This document shows, one piece after another, positions 46,891 to 58,400 of a DNA stretch of 64,000 nucleotides; position 1 is the stretch's first letter, and every line of letters starts with the position of its first letter. Source of the stretch: Gordius sp. MW1 (lineage: Eukaryota > Nematomorpha > Gordioida > Gordea > Gordiidae); NCBI GenBank assembly GCA_964036665.1, contig OZ038529.1:22454060-22518059 (forward strand), in the 5' to 3' direction. Below the pieces are notes generated by a model, which saw nothing but the letters and a program-made list of their open reading frames with translations, was not told the origin of the DNA and made no database searches. The position numbers were made by a program, and so were the translations under genes.

Positions 46891-47920
46891 TAGAGACTTG
46901 CAACGGGCCGGGTTGCCCGTAATAAAATTTTAAAAGCCCGGCCCAGCCCGGGCCCGTCAAAATATTAAATTTAAAGCTCGGGCCGGCCCGCTAACTTTAT
47001 AAAAAGCCCGGCCCGGGCCCGTGAAATTTATTTATTTTTGTTTTTTTGTTGAATTTTTTTACTGATATAGTAAACGATATGTATGTGTTAAAAATGTTAA
47101 TAAAAATATTATAAATATTATAAATTAATAATTCCCGATCAGACGAGATCTTCTATCTTATAAGAGGCGACATACAGGGAAAAAATACTTCGTAATTCAT
47201 AAAAATATATAAGCCAAATTAACTTTAAAACCCTTATTTAAGGTTATAATGTTTTTTATAAAGTTACTTGGCTTTTTTCCTTTTTTACCATTTGAAATTT
47301 TTAGGTTATTTATAAAAAATGGAAAAAAGTGATATTTTACAAAAGTAACCTGAAGAATTTTAAAAGTTATTTTAAATTGTTAATGATTATATATCTAAAT
47401 AATCTTACATAATATTAAATTAATTCACACAATGTTACTAGAGGGTATAAATGAGGAGGCAAGGCTGGCAGGATCCCCTCTCCAAATCCACATATTCTTT
47501 ATCAATAAAACATTTTTTGCCCTACCTAAACTGCCCCCTTCTAATCTAATTTGCTACGCCCATGGGATCACTTGTAGAAATTATCTTTAACATTTATAAT
47601 GCGTGTTGAGATATTGATGAAATAATTAACTGAGATGAAAATAAAATTAAACTTACCTTGTTAGTTTAATATTTAATATACATAAAAAAATATAAATTAG
47701 AACATTATAAAAACATCTTCTTTTATACCAAATCTAATTGATGTAACGGGCTTTTAACGGGCCTTAAGTATATCTAGGCCAGGCCCGAGCCCGTTGGGCT
47801 ATATAACGGTCCGTCCAGGCCCGGCTCTTAATTTAATTTAAAGCCAAAGCCCGTCCAAGCCCGGCCCGCGGGTCGTGCTTTTAGGCCCGTCCGCGGGCCG
47901 AAATTTTAGGCCGGATTCTA
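46891..47920. mobile_element. hAT-like element, GGCCCG family
   Basis: 1.03 kb. Ends TAGAGACTTGCAACGGGCC.. and ..TTTTAGGCCGGATTCTA, with a perfect 8-bp duplication GCTCATAG (46883-46890 and 47921-47928). Subterminal GGGCCCGGGC/GCCCGG motifs at both ends; the AT-rich core lacks a transposase. A right half of a CATGGGCG-type MITE (GCTACGCCCATG, about 47561-47572) is embedded. Confidence 0.85.
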
Positions 47921-48052
47921 GCTCATAGCACTGCATTTTAAGTTTGTCGTTTAACCATTGTATGCATTTATCATCTTGACTAAATTAAAAGCAAACTTCG
48001 TAAAAATTCGAAAAAAGAACGAAGCGTAAGAATGTTTGCAAAAGCGCGTATT

Positions 48053-49287
48053 AATTCTACAATTTACGGGCTCGCTTTTCGTTGTCCGTCCGTTGTCCGT
48101 CCGTCCGTCCAACATGTATCTTAATTACTGGTTCGAATCCCGGAGAGGGGAAATTTTTTTGCATTTTTTTTTGAATTAATATATAGTTCTTGTTAATAGC
48201 ATTGATAATATGACTTTTTGGTCGTCCGCTGGCTGCTGACTGGAAAAAAATGACCATTGGCCAAGGTGTGAATCGAATTTTTTTTTAGTTTTTTTCGTCT
48301 CTTATATATTTATATCCTTTTTGACGGTCTCCTGACCAATGGAAAAAATGACCATTGGCCAAAGTGTGTCAAGTTACTTTTTGTATTTTAAATATAGGCT
48401 TTTTGGCCGTTTGCTGGCTACTGACCAATAAAATAATGACCACTGGCCAAAGTGAGATTAAAATCAAATTTTTTTTTCTCTAGATTATAATTATTGGCCA
48501 GTTTTTGGCAGTATGCTGGCTACTGACCAATGGATAAAAAGACCACTGGCCAAAGTGAAATAAAAATCGCTTTTATTTGTAAGATTATTATTATAGGCTA
48601 GTTATTTAGCTGTCTGCTGACCATTAGAAAAAATGACCACTGGCCATAGTGTGTATCGCATTTTTTCTAAATTATAATTATAGGCTATTTGGCCGTCTGA
48701 CCAATGGAAAAAATGATCAATGGCCAAGGTCTGAATGGAAAATTTTTTCGTTTTCTTATTATTTTGTTTATACTTTACATATGCGCATGATTTGAATAGA
48801 GTCTTTAGGGTCGCCTACACCAAATTGTTTAAATTTATGCAATATCAAAAAAAATCTAAATTGAAAGTTTACGTTTTGGAAGGATGACTATTGGCTTTTC
48901 CAAGGTCATACCCTCTATTTGCGTTCCTTTCGTCATTTTAATTATTTTAGAAGTTATTAATAAGAATGAATGAAAAACCTATTCCTCAATAAATAAAGTA
49001 TTAATAGATGTTTTATAGCAGGTTTTACAAAAATTTAACTTTTTAAATATTTGTATAAATAAATAACTAATCATTTTGCAATTTATACCCCCCCCCCATA
49101 GGCATTCTCGCCCCTTCCCACCTTTCTCGCCCATAAATGCATAGCAAATATGCTACGTTTATACGGAGTATAGATGAGTTTCGTTCCCCCTTCCCTCCTG
49201 CACCTCCCTCCCCCCCTTCCCTTCCCCCCCCCCTCCCCTTCTCTTCTTCTTTTCCCTTTCCACCCTTCCCAAAGGGTGTAGACGTTT
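48053..49287 (+). mobile_element. Non-autonomous Helentron-like element I-d
   Basis: 1.24 kb, the most diverged longer copy. 5' end ATTAATTCTACAATTTACGG, GTCCGTCC repeats (48080-48113), GGTTCGAATCC box (48130-48140), degenerate CCAAT units (48230-48730), CGCCCATAAATGCATAGCAAA (about 49129), pyrimidine tract (49182-49260) and hairpin ACCCTT-CCC-AAAGGGT at 49262-49276. It lies directly beside the helicase relic, in opposite orientation. Confidence 0.75.
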
Positions 49288-49319
49288 AACATTTTGTTAC
49301 AATGCTTGGGGGAGACAAC

Positions 49320-50556
49320 AGTTTCGTCATTTAATTGTCTATGTTAGTGTATAGATTTTGTGGATTGCCGACGCGAAAACACCCAACATATAATTGGCCA
49401 TGCGAAGAGCAATCTGTTTCTAGATCTAAACCGCATATTTCTAGGAATGGGCCTTGAGCCTAGTTTTAAGTAATAGCAAATGCCAGTCTAAAAGATAATC
49501 GCAATCTTTTAAATTCGAAATATATATCTGTTGGAATCAAAGGGATCCGTGGAACTTCTCCTGTGAAAGGTCCGGTCAAAATGGTGGCTTCAACAACGTT
49601 GCACATCATGCGTTTAACAGTAAGACGTGTGCCGTTACAAAGTTTGGGGTGATTAATATTGTTCGCAGAATTATCGGTACCCCAAGTTTCAAATGTAACA
49701 CAAGAGGTGACATTCCTGGCAGATCAAGAGAATTCAATAGGATAATTTACAGCACCATCAGCAACAACAACCGTGTCAACAGACTTGTAAGTAAAGCTTT
49801 GAATGGTAGACAGAATGAGATTATTAAGCTTGTGGAGGTCTTTATTCTTGGCCGCAAGACTTGCACGCTGACCCAAAGTTTATCAAAGTAATTGGTATTA
49901 ATATTGGGAAAAACATTTTCAACCAACGCCATCTTAGATGTCACAAAATTGCAGAAGTCGATAGTAAAAGAATTCCGTCCTGACATACGGGCACCATCCC
50001 GTTCCCAATTGCTAGGAATTGACGGCAGAATATCTCGCATGTTTGATGATTTTGTAATAAAACACGCATATTAGTAGTTAAATGTATTGTTTTGACATAA
50101 GATCACAAAGTAAAATATTTTCCAATCAGTGATTTTGTCCGCAGGGGTGGATCAAGGGAGTACAGGTAAAAATTTCTTAAAGTCTCCTGCAGGCAATAAT
50201 AATGCGTTACCAAATGCTCCGAGGCTTCCGCGCAAATCTTGCAGTGACCTATTAGAGCCTCGAGAAATTTTTATGGGCCATTGTAAATTCATCCCAAACA
50301 ATAAGTTTGCCTATATGTTATACTTTGTACTTTGGAAGCGAATAGTTGCCAGGAAAGAAAGTTTTACCAGTTCTTTCTGGAGTATCTAAGAAGAAGACTT
50401 CTCCATTACCGTTACTAACAGGTAGCATTATTTTATCATAAATAATCTTTAGTTGAAGCGTTAACTTTGGAACATTATGCGCACATAAGACAATAGATCA
50501 CCCTTGTCATAATTTAGTTTACTATGAGCGAATATAATGGTGCCTAAGCTTAAAAT
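49320..50556 (-). pseudogene. Helitron/Helentron helicase relic (PIF1-like)
   Basis: Minus strand: NYDKGDLLSYVRIMFQ (about 50510), LDTPERTGKTFF (about 50360-50395, Walker A), KLIVWDEFTMAH (about 50275-50310, Walker B), RAxLAAKNKDLHKLNNLI (about 49830), NGTRLTVKRMMCNVVEAT (about 49600), PRIPLIPTDI, LSFRLAFAIT followed by two in-frame stops, and SHGQLYVGCFRVGNPQNLY (about 49370-49410, the C-terminal arginine-finger motif). This is the superfamily 1B helicase that unwinds DNA during Helitron transposition. The frame is broken in several places. Upstream Rep is not adjacent: Helentron II-b and then a LINE follow. Confidence 0.85.
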
Positions 50557-53247
50557 AAATACGCCCTTCGGGCGTAACTGGGGGCTTCGCCCCCAAGCCC
50601 CCTGCTGGGGGCTCCGCCCTCAGTCCCCTGTTGGGGGCTACGCCCCCAAACCCCCATCTCCTGGGGACTCCGCCCCCAGACCCCCGGAGAAGGGGGAGAA
50701 GGGAAAAGGGGGGGGAGAAGGGAAGAGGGGACGACTCATCTATTCTACGTATAAATGTAGCATATTTGCTATGCAATTTATGGGCGAGAAAGGTGTGAAG
50801 GGTCGAGAATGCTTATAGGGGGTAGGATAATTGCTAGGGTTTCCCTCTTGACTACTCCCATGCTAGTTACACAACATAAAGATCTACTTTTTTGTAAAAA
50901 AAAAAATAAAATTCATTTAAATTTAAAATCTCAATTTTACTCGCCGTTTTATAACGTATGTTTTGCATGTGATAAAAATTTGAAGAAGAAAAAGATAGTA
51001 TTTCTTTAATTTGGCAGAAGCTGGCTATGTAACAAGGGGTTGTTTTGTAAAATGAAATGTGAACATTAAAATAATCAAATATACTTTAAAAATTCTATTA
51101 TTAATTCAAAAATCCATATTGTCGTAAAGAATGTTTCCAGTTATAACAACAATTATCCTCGTCTAGGTTAGGCTTTCTTTAGTGTATTACTAATTTTATA
51201 TTAATATATTTTCTAAAATATAAAAGGCAAGGAGGGGGTTATAAAAATAACCAGGCCAATTGATGAACCTTAAATTAAATTCTGGCTACTACTATTAATA
51301 TAAAACTATTGGTATTCTCTTCCATATATAAATCTTTTCAATATCCATGTAAATATGATGACGTATTATGCATGTTTAATGTTATTACTACATACTAAAC
51401 TCGGCATAAATAAATATACGCCCGAGAATGCCAATATTGTGAAATAATCTTCATCTCCTTCACTCCCGCCCCCTAGCGGTGGGCGGATAAGAGAGGAAGA
51501 TAGGGGTAGGAGTTTAACCTTGGCATAGCGCCATTGAATAAAAATCAATATAACATGACGAAGGAATAATTTCCCCCTTTCCCCTTTTAATTGCTATATA
51601 ATAATAATTCTAATATATTGATTATCTAGTTGTAATTTTCAATTATGACAACTGCAATTTCAAACCTAAATATTAGGTTAATTTTAAGTGTTAGAAAATA
51701 GTTTCAATTAAAATAACAACAGGCGGAAATTAGAAATAATAAAATTAATTAATCAACTTTTTAATAATAATAGAGAATTAGAAATAAAGATTTTAAAAAA
51801 ATCACTTTGCCCCTCCCAGGTATTGACCTACGCTCAATCACGGCTTGAAATTTTTTTTCTTTTTTTAATTGTTATTTTTAATTTTATCTTTAGAAACGAT
51901 TTTAATTGCAAAAATTAAATGGCTGTTGAAGTAGGACCTGGCATTTTTCAACAGCATAGCAATTAAAGTGCTTACTTAAAATGCTTACGACGAAACTATC
52001 AGCGACATGCAATAGCTCCGCTATTGCCTGTTACGACCGCACATCTAAAAATGATAAAATTTAAAAACTTACTTTTGGTTAATGTAAAATGTTATTAAAT
52101 TGGGATAATTCCTATTGTGGCTTATAATAAAAATTTTTGAAAATAAAATTTAAATATATAAAATGCGTTAGATATTAAAAAATATGACTTTTAAAAATGA
52201 GATGTAATAATAATTATATTTATTAATAAAATATCTAAAAATAAAATAGTATAGATATTCAAAAATGGTATAATTCATTTTTTTCATTGGTCAGCAGCCA
52301 GGACAGGGTAGAGGTGGTTATAAATTCATAATAGTCAAAAAAACGAAAAAATAATTTTCAAATCACATTTTGGCCAATGGTCATTTTTTTCATTGGTCAG
52401 CAGCCAGGACACGGTAAAAGTGGATATAAATTTATAAGAGTCAAAACAAAAAACAAAACAAAAAATTTTCGAATCACATTTTGGCCAATGGTCATTTTTT
52501 TAATTGGTCAGTACCAACAGATGGTCTATAAATCAGTGTTAGCGAAAAAAAGGGAAAAAAAAATTCGATTCACATTGTGACCAATGGTCATTTTTTTCAT
52601 TGGTCAGCACCCAACGGACGGCCAAAACGTCTTATTATCAATGGTAGTAACAGGAACAATCATAATAGTCGAAAAAAAACGAAAAAATAAACTTGGATTC
52701 ACATTTTGGCCAATGGTCAATTTTTTCATTGGTCAGCAGCCAACGGATGGCCAAAACGTCTTATTATCAATGATAGTAACAGGAACAATCATAATAGTCA
52801 AAAAAAACGAAAAAAATAATTCCGATTCACATTTTGGCCAATGGTCATTTTTTTCCATCGGACAGCACCCAACGGACGGCCAAAAAGTCATAATAGCATT
52901 GGTAGTAACAGGAACAATCAAAAAAAACGAAAAAAATAATTCCGATTCACATTTTGGCCAATGGTCATTTTTTTCCATCGGTCAGCACCCAACGGACGGC
53001 CAAAAAGTCATAATAACATTGGTAGTAACAGGAACAATCATAATAGTCAAAAAAAACCCGGGATTCGAACCCAAAAACTGGTTAAATTAACAAAGTAAAC
53101 AAAACAAGACATTCGGTGCGCACGCCGAATAGGCGGACAAACAAAATGGAAAGTTAAAAGTAAACAAAACAAGACATTCGGTGCGCACGCCGAATAGGCG
53201 GACAAACAAAATGGAAAGTGAGCCCATAAATTGCATAGCAATTAATA
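50557..53247 (-). mobile_element. Non-autonomous Helentron-like element II-b
   Basis: About 2.69 kb, same build as II-a: 5' motif in reverse complement at 53228-53247, T-arm-like box GGTTCGAATCC (53061-53071), CCAAT array (52280-53045, about six to seven units), 1.4-kb non-coding core nearly identical to II-a, inverted 5' motif (about 50768-50787), purine tract, hairpin array (50578-50690) and terminal ACGCCC-TTC-GGGCGT (50561-50575). A local duplication of about 50 bp occurs at 53093-53210. Length difference from II-a is mostly array copy number. Confidence 0.85.
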
Positions 53248-54076
53248 TAGCCCTATCCAATAACTACAAGCCACTCTTCCCCAAAAGTAGTGGTCTAGGC
53301 ATCCGCCCCCCCCCTCATTTAATTTCACGCGTAGGCTATATTTCATCCCGGTCAACAGCTGCGCTAATTAAACAACTAACTCGCAAGCAAGACCCGCACA
53401 TCGACAACGCCATTCCTTGGCGGACTCAAACTCGATTCCTTAACTCACTTTACTGGAACCCTTCAGAAGAAATGTGATTTACCACTAATAGCACGTTCCG
53501 TATTACCTCTCTTTGCACAACCTATCTTTTGGGAAATCTTCACTTCAATTGGGCGTCCTTCGGAGGTTAAGAATGTCTCGAGGCCCTACCATGTTAAAAC
53601 CTAGGACTACACTAGTCGGACGAGGGCTTTGCATTGATGTTAACCCTCGTTTCCGACATTGTGTCTTCCTTCCACTGCGAAATCTCTCGCCAACCCGTTT
53701 AGCAAACGGTCATCATTGTTTACGCTGCCAAAACAGCAAGGTACGGCATTCCCGTCATTCCATAAAAAAGGGAAATTACTCACTGGAACCCACAGGCATA
53801 AGCTCTACCGACAATAAAAGACCCGACGGCGTAACAATCATCTCATGGGCTCGCAGCTAGACCCTTGTTAAAACTTCACTATGGTGGATATATTTGTCAA
53901 ACAAAACAGCTTTCAAAGCCTCATCTGGCCACGAGCGTGTTAATTTAAGTCCCGAGAGTAGCCAATTCCTTAAACAAATGTCTAAATTAATTTCCTCAAT
54001 TACACACGACCCCATAGAATTTTTTTATAATAAGCAAAAAATCACCAAGAAAATTGTAAAATCCGATCAAGTTTAA
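53248..54076 (+). pseudogene. LINE 3' coding fragment
   Basis: Plus strand: LSNNYKPLFPKSSGLGIRPP at the left edge, then a shifted frame with KRPDGVTIISWARS (53805-53860) and NKTAFKASSGHERVN / FLKQMSKLISSITHDPIEFF (53894-54076). The GGLGIR-like, RPDG and post-RT blocks are in the same order as in the minus-strand relic at 45400. It starts abruptly at the Helentron II-b end; no RT palm is found on the other side of that element. Confidence 0.75.
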
Positions 54077-55193
54077 TCCATGGCTTTATGCCAACTCATT
54101 AATTTAATATATTTTAGCATGTGTCATTCACAATTAATTGGAAATAAACCTCTAATAGCTTTAAAAAAAATTTCACTTATCTTTTTTTAATAAATTAGTT
54201 TTTGTAGAATTATTTTTTTCGTTTAAGGTAGACTTTTTTATATTCTATTTTGGCTTTTATTTATTAACACTTAATGAAAAGTAGCTAAAAATTAAAATTT
54301 AACGCTCCAAATAATCAAATATGTATGGTATATTTTTTGAAATTGGAGTAAAAATTGTTACAAGGACCGTCGTATATTGTTTTATTTTGGTTTTTCAAGA
54401 ATTGAAATTTTGTAATTAATGTACCAGATATTAATTGGACTTTTACAATGGATTTGCATAAACACACTATATATTATTTTATATAGCCTTTTTTCAATTA
54501 CATTGTTGCTTTACTATATGCATTAAATACTAAGTATGAATAAATAATTTGGCAAGTCTTAAAGTTCTGTATGACCTGTCCCGTACTGCGCAGCAGCCTG
54601 AAAAAAAGGCCAGTGGCCGGGTCTTCGAGACGGGGCTTAATATACCAGGCTCGGACCGGAAGATAAAAATAAAGCTTTGTAAAGGGTTGCCTATTGATAA
54701 AGCCGGTGCAGGTTTATAATTTCTCTTATTGGTAGTGTAAGTTGAAGGTAAACGAAAGAGGGAAGGTCTAGAGTTGAGAACATCATATTGATAAGGACTT
54801 TAAAAAGGTTATAGTTCAAGCGAATTTTGAGATATTAAAAGGAGTAGCTGACTATTTAGTTTAACAAATGGCTATGGGAAAAACTTTCGCTTGCCGTTGA
54901 CTCCTTTCAGCTTGTGTAAAATTAAACTTTGCCCCCCGGCAAAAATGCTAGCAACTCCACTGATTAGAGCCCTTTTCATCAAGCCAGTCTTATTAAATCT
55001 TATATAATAAAATTTGTTTACATTTTATTTAGAAATTTTATAAACAATTTATTGAGAATGACACTAGGATTATCGATTTTTTAAAAGGCAAAATAAATGT
55101 AAAATTATTATTCCCATTAAAAGAATTGAACTACATATATGCTAATTCCAAAATTAAAAATCTCTGTAAAAACAATAACTAAAGTGCAGTCAA
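54077..55193. other. Spacer upstream of the dynein gene
   Basis: 54077-54540 AT-rich; 54560-54960 less AT-rich but without recognisable coding. Contains the presumed dynein promoter region; no TATA or initiator could be assigned with confidence. Confidence 0.5.
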
Positions 55194-55357
55194 CATGGGC
55201 GTAGCTAGGGGGGCAGGGGAAGCAACGGGGAAGGGCGGCCGCCCCCCCCCCCCCAAGTGACTAAAAAAAATTTCAATGCAAAACCCCGTAAAAATTAGAA
55301 AAATTTATGTTTCGACCCCCCCCCCCCCCCCTAATTTAAAACCTGGCTACGCCCATG
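55194..55357. mobile_element. MITE, CATGGGCG family, 100 bp upstream of the dynein start
   Basis: 164 bp, CATGGGCGTAGCTAGG / CCTGGCTACGCCCATG ends, perfect 8-bp duplication GCAGTCAA (55186-55193, 55358-55365). Long G and C runs inside. It sits 99 bp before the dynein ATG, so in or next to the promoter/5' UTR. Confidence 0.9.
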
Positions 55358-55456
55358 GCAGTCAAACATTGAATGTAAATATACTTTCAAATTTATTTGT
55401 TGAATAATAGTACCCAACTGTCGACACTATAGGAATTAGCATATAAAGGGCTGACC

Positions 55457-58400
55457 ATGTCTACGGTTAGTCGTAAGGAAGAGCTTGAAAAGAAAAAAGC
55501 TAAATTAGCTTTAATTCGAGAAGAAAAAAAGAAAAGAGAAGAGGAAAAGCGACAAAAAGAAATGGTTGTAAATGATGTCTGGAATTTGTTTATATTTTTA
55601 TAGGCTATAGAAGTTTACTCTACATTACCTGATTTTAACAAAATAGCAGATGCAGATGATGTATTAAAAGAATTGGGAATATCGGCGCCTTGTATATTTA
55701 TATAAATTTGTCCTTTATATTTTAGCTGCATATACTAATGGTCTTGATGGTTTGAATGAATTTAGTATGCATAATTCCTCAGACATATCCAACACGACAA
55801 ATAAATTAAGGTATACATTCATTTTTTTATTTGTAAATAAATTTAGGACTACAATAAAGTTAGGCTTGTCAAGTGTTACTCAAACAAATATACCTTCCAA
55901 GGAAAAGGTTTATTACAACAAAGAAACACAAATAAACCTTGATGTGGAACATGGTAAATTTTTCTCCACAATTTCAAAATTTCCTCACTGTTTATATAAT
56001 CCTCTATGCTATTCTATAACTGCATGCTTTTTGCTTCTTGTGTTAATGATTAAATTAATAATTGTTTAATATTTGTTAATAGCAACAGAAAAGAATAGAC
56101 ATATCCATGATTATTATGGTAAGTAGGATTAATATTATCAATTTACAAATCTTCATTTTTTTCCTTTATAACCCGCTTTTTCTCTACGCTATCCTGTTCT
56201 ACCCTATTCTTCTCTGTCTATATATATTAAGCTTAGACATATGATAAATTTTGAAATTAAAGCAAGAAATTGATTTTTAAGGTGAAATAATAAGCACGCC
56301 TTCATACTGTTGGGATGATGAATTTTCAGGTAATTAATATTAAAATTTACTGTTCTGTGTATCACTTCTTTATTATACTATCAAGGGCAGGTTTTATTAT
56401 ATACTATACATACATTATATTGTTTATTTCTACAATTACCCTTGCACATTGGCAAGCTCTTTTCTTTGTATCCACCCTTTTCTCTTAAAACTTATTGGGA
56501 TATTGTCACATAAAGTTATATTTGGTATGTAGTCTTGACTTATGGAAATCATGATGAAAATGAATTTGAAGATGCTACTACAATTGAAAATTTTCAAAAT
56601 GATCCAAATCTGCTCAGGCATTCTTTACATTCAGGATTGCCTAAAGTTGATATGATTAAAGCAAATCTCTCGCAACAAAATGAAGGTAGTGTCATTAAAT
56701 TTTGACTAATTATTTATTATATATTTTAGAGTTTGAAACTTGACTTTAAAATTTTTATTCTAGAAAATTTTATCAAAATTTAATAATTAATAAATTTTTT
56801 GTTGATTTAATTATATTTTAAAAATTTACAAAATTTGTAACATGATATTAACTATATTCTCTAAAGACAAAGTCCACTTACCTATTTTAGAGTTAATTTA
56901 ACATTATATATATAATACTGTAAATTATTGTAAGTCAATAAATTTTAACATTTATTGTATGTTTATCATATGTGCAGTTTATGAATTGCCAGAAGAGGAG
57001 AAAGATCAAATTATGTCTAACCCATGTTTCCACAAGTTTTTGGCCCATTCAGCCCGAATTGTGGAGAGGGCCCTACACGAGGACTATGATATTACCATAG
57101 ATTACTCTGGGAATATTTACGAATCTGAAATGTATTTATTAATTCATTTTTTTTAATAAATATAATTTGATATAATTGAATAAATTGTTTGGCGTAAATT
57201 AATTGTATGTGTCTTAGAGTTTTAACTATAGAAATTTAATGTAAATATTTGAAACTTGATCATATGAAAGTTTTGAAAAGGTATATTTTTTATATCATAT
57301 GTAGGTTTTGACTATTCTATTTAATTTTTTTGCAAGCAACATCATTTATGTTTTTAAAATGATATTAGATCGGAAATTGAGAAGAACAAGTTGCAATTGA
57401 ATACATGCATGTACGATGAACTGAGGTGCAAAAATAGGAGTATAACATGCTTGGATTGGGGTCACCAGGTATAATTATTCTAATAATTTGTTTATATTAT
57501 TAACATTTAATGTCATCTCTGCTGTTTGAAAGGCTCAGAATTTTATGACTTTTAAACTTATCATGTGCTTGGTGATTTGTCTCTTTTTTTCAGCTTTTTT
57601 GACTGCAAAGCACTTTTCAGGAAGTATTTGACTTGAATATTTATTTCTTTAATTGAACACTCTTTCGATAAAAATAAAGCAAAAACTTGGACATGACAAG
57701 ACGGGACTGGACATTTATTTTAACGAAAGTTAGAATATTCATATATATTACTTTATATTTTCACCTTAATTTTCAAATATTTTCTCACCTTGTTCGCACC
57801 AGTTTCCTGAACTTTTAGCCGCTTCCTACTATCGCAATGACGATTCATCCCAAGATCCCGACGGGTTAGTTTTGGTTTGGAACACTCGATTCAAAAATAT
57901 GGGTCCGGAATATACATTTAATTTTCAGGTTTGTATACCATACCCTACTATCGCTATAATCATAGACGTAGCCAGGGGGGACACAGAGGGGCGGCTGCCC
58001 CCTCTAAATCCAAAAAATTGTTTAAATTTATTAAAATTATGGTTAAATTTTCAAAAAATAACCATTTTGCCCCTTCCTAAATCATTATTGCCCCCCTCTA
58101 ATCCCAATGCTGGCTACACCCATGGCTATAATATGTAACGACTTTGTTGGCCTTAAAACTTTCTAAATTTACTTTTTACAAACTATTAATTTTATTAGGC
58201 TAAAATTATAACAACCAATTCATATAACGAAATTAATTATCAATTATATGTTTACGAAGTTCTCACGGATTTATTTTTAAAAATTTCCTCAAGTTATAGA
58301 TATTTATACCATGTGATCTACCATATTCCTATAAGGATATTTTACCCCCCGACCAACGAAGTGCTAAGTTCATTAGTTCTCCTTTTTGTTAACTTTCGAG

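Noticed and set aside
48121-48150. A tRNA gene
   Set aside because: Only a T-arm/B-box and possible acceptor strand are visible; no D-arm, anticodon arm or matching 5' acceptor strand.
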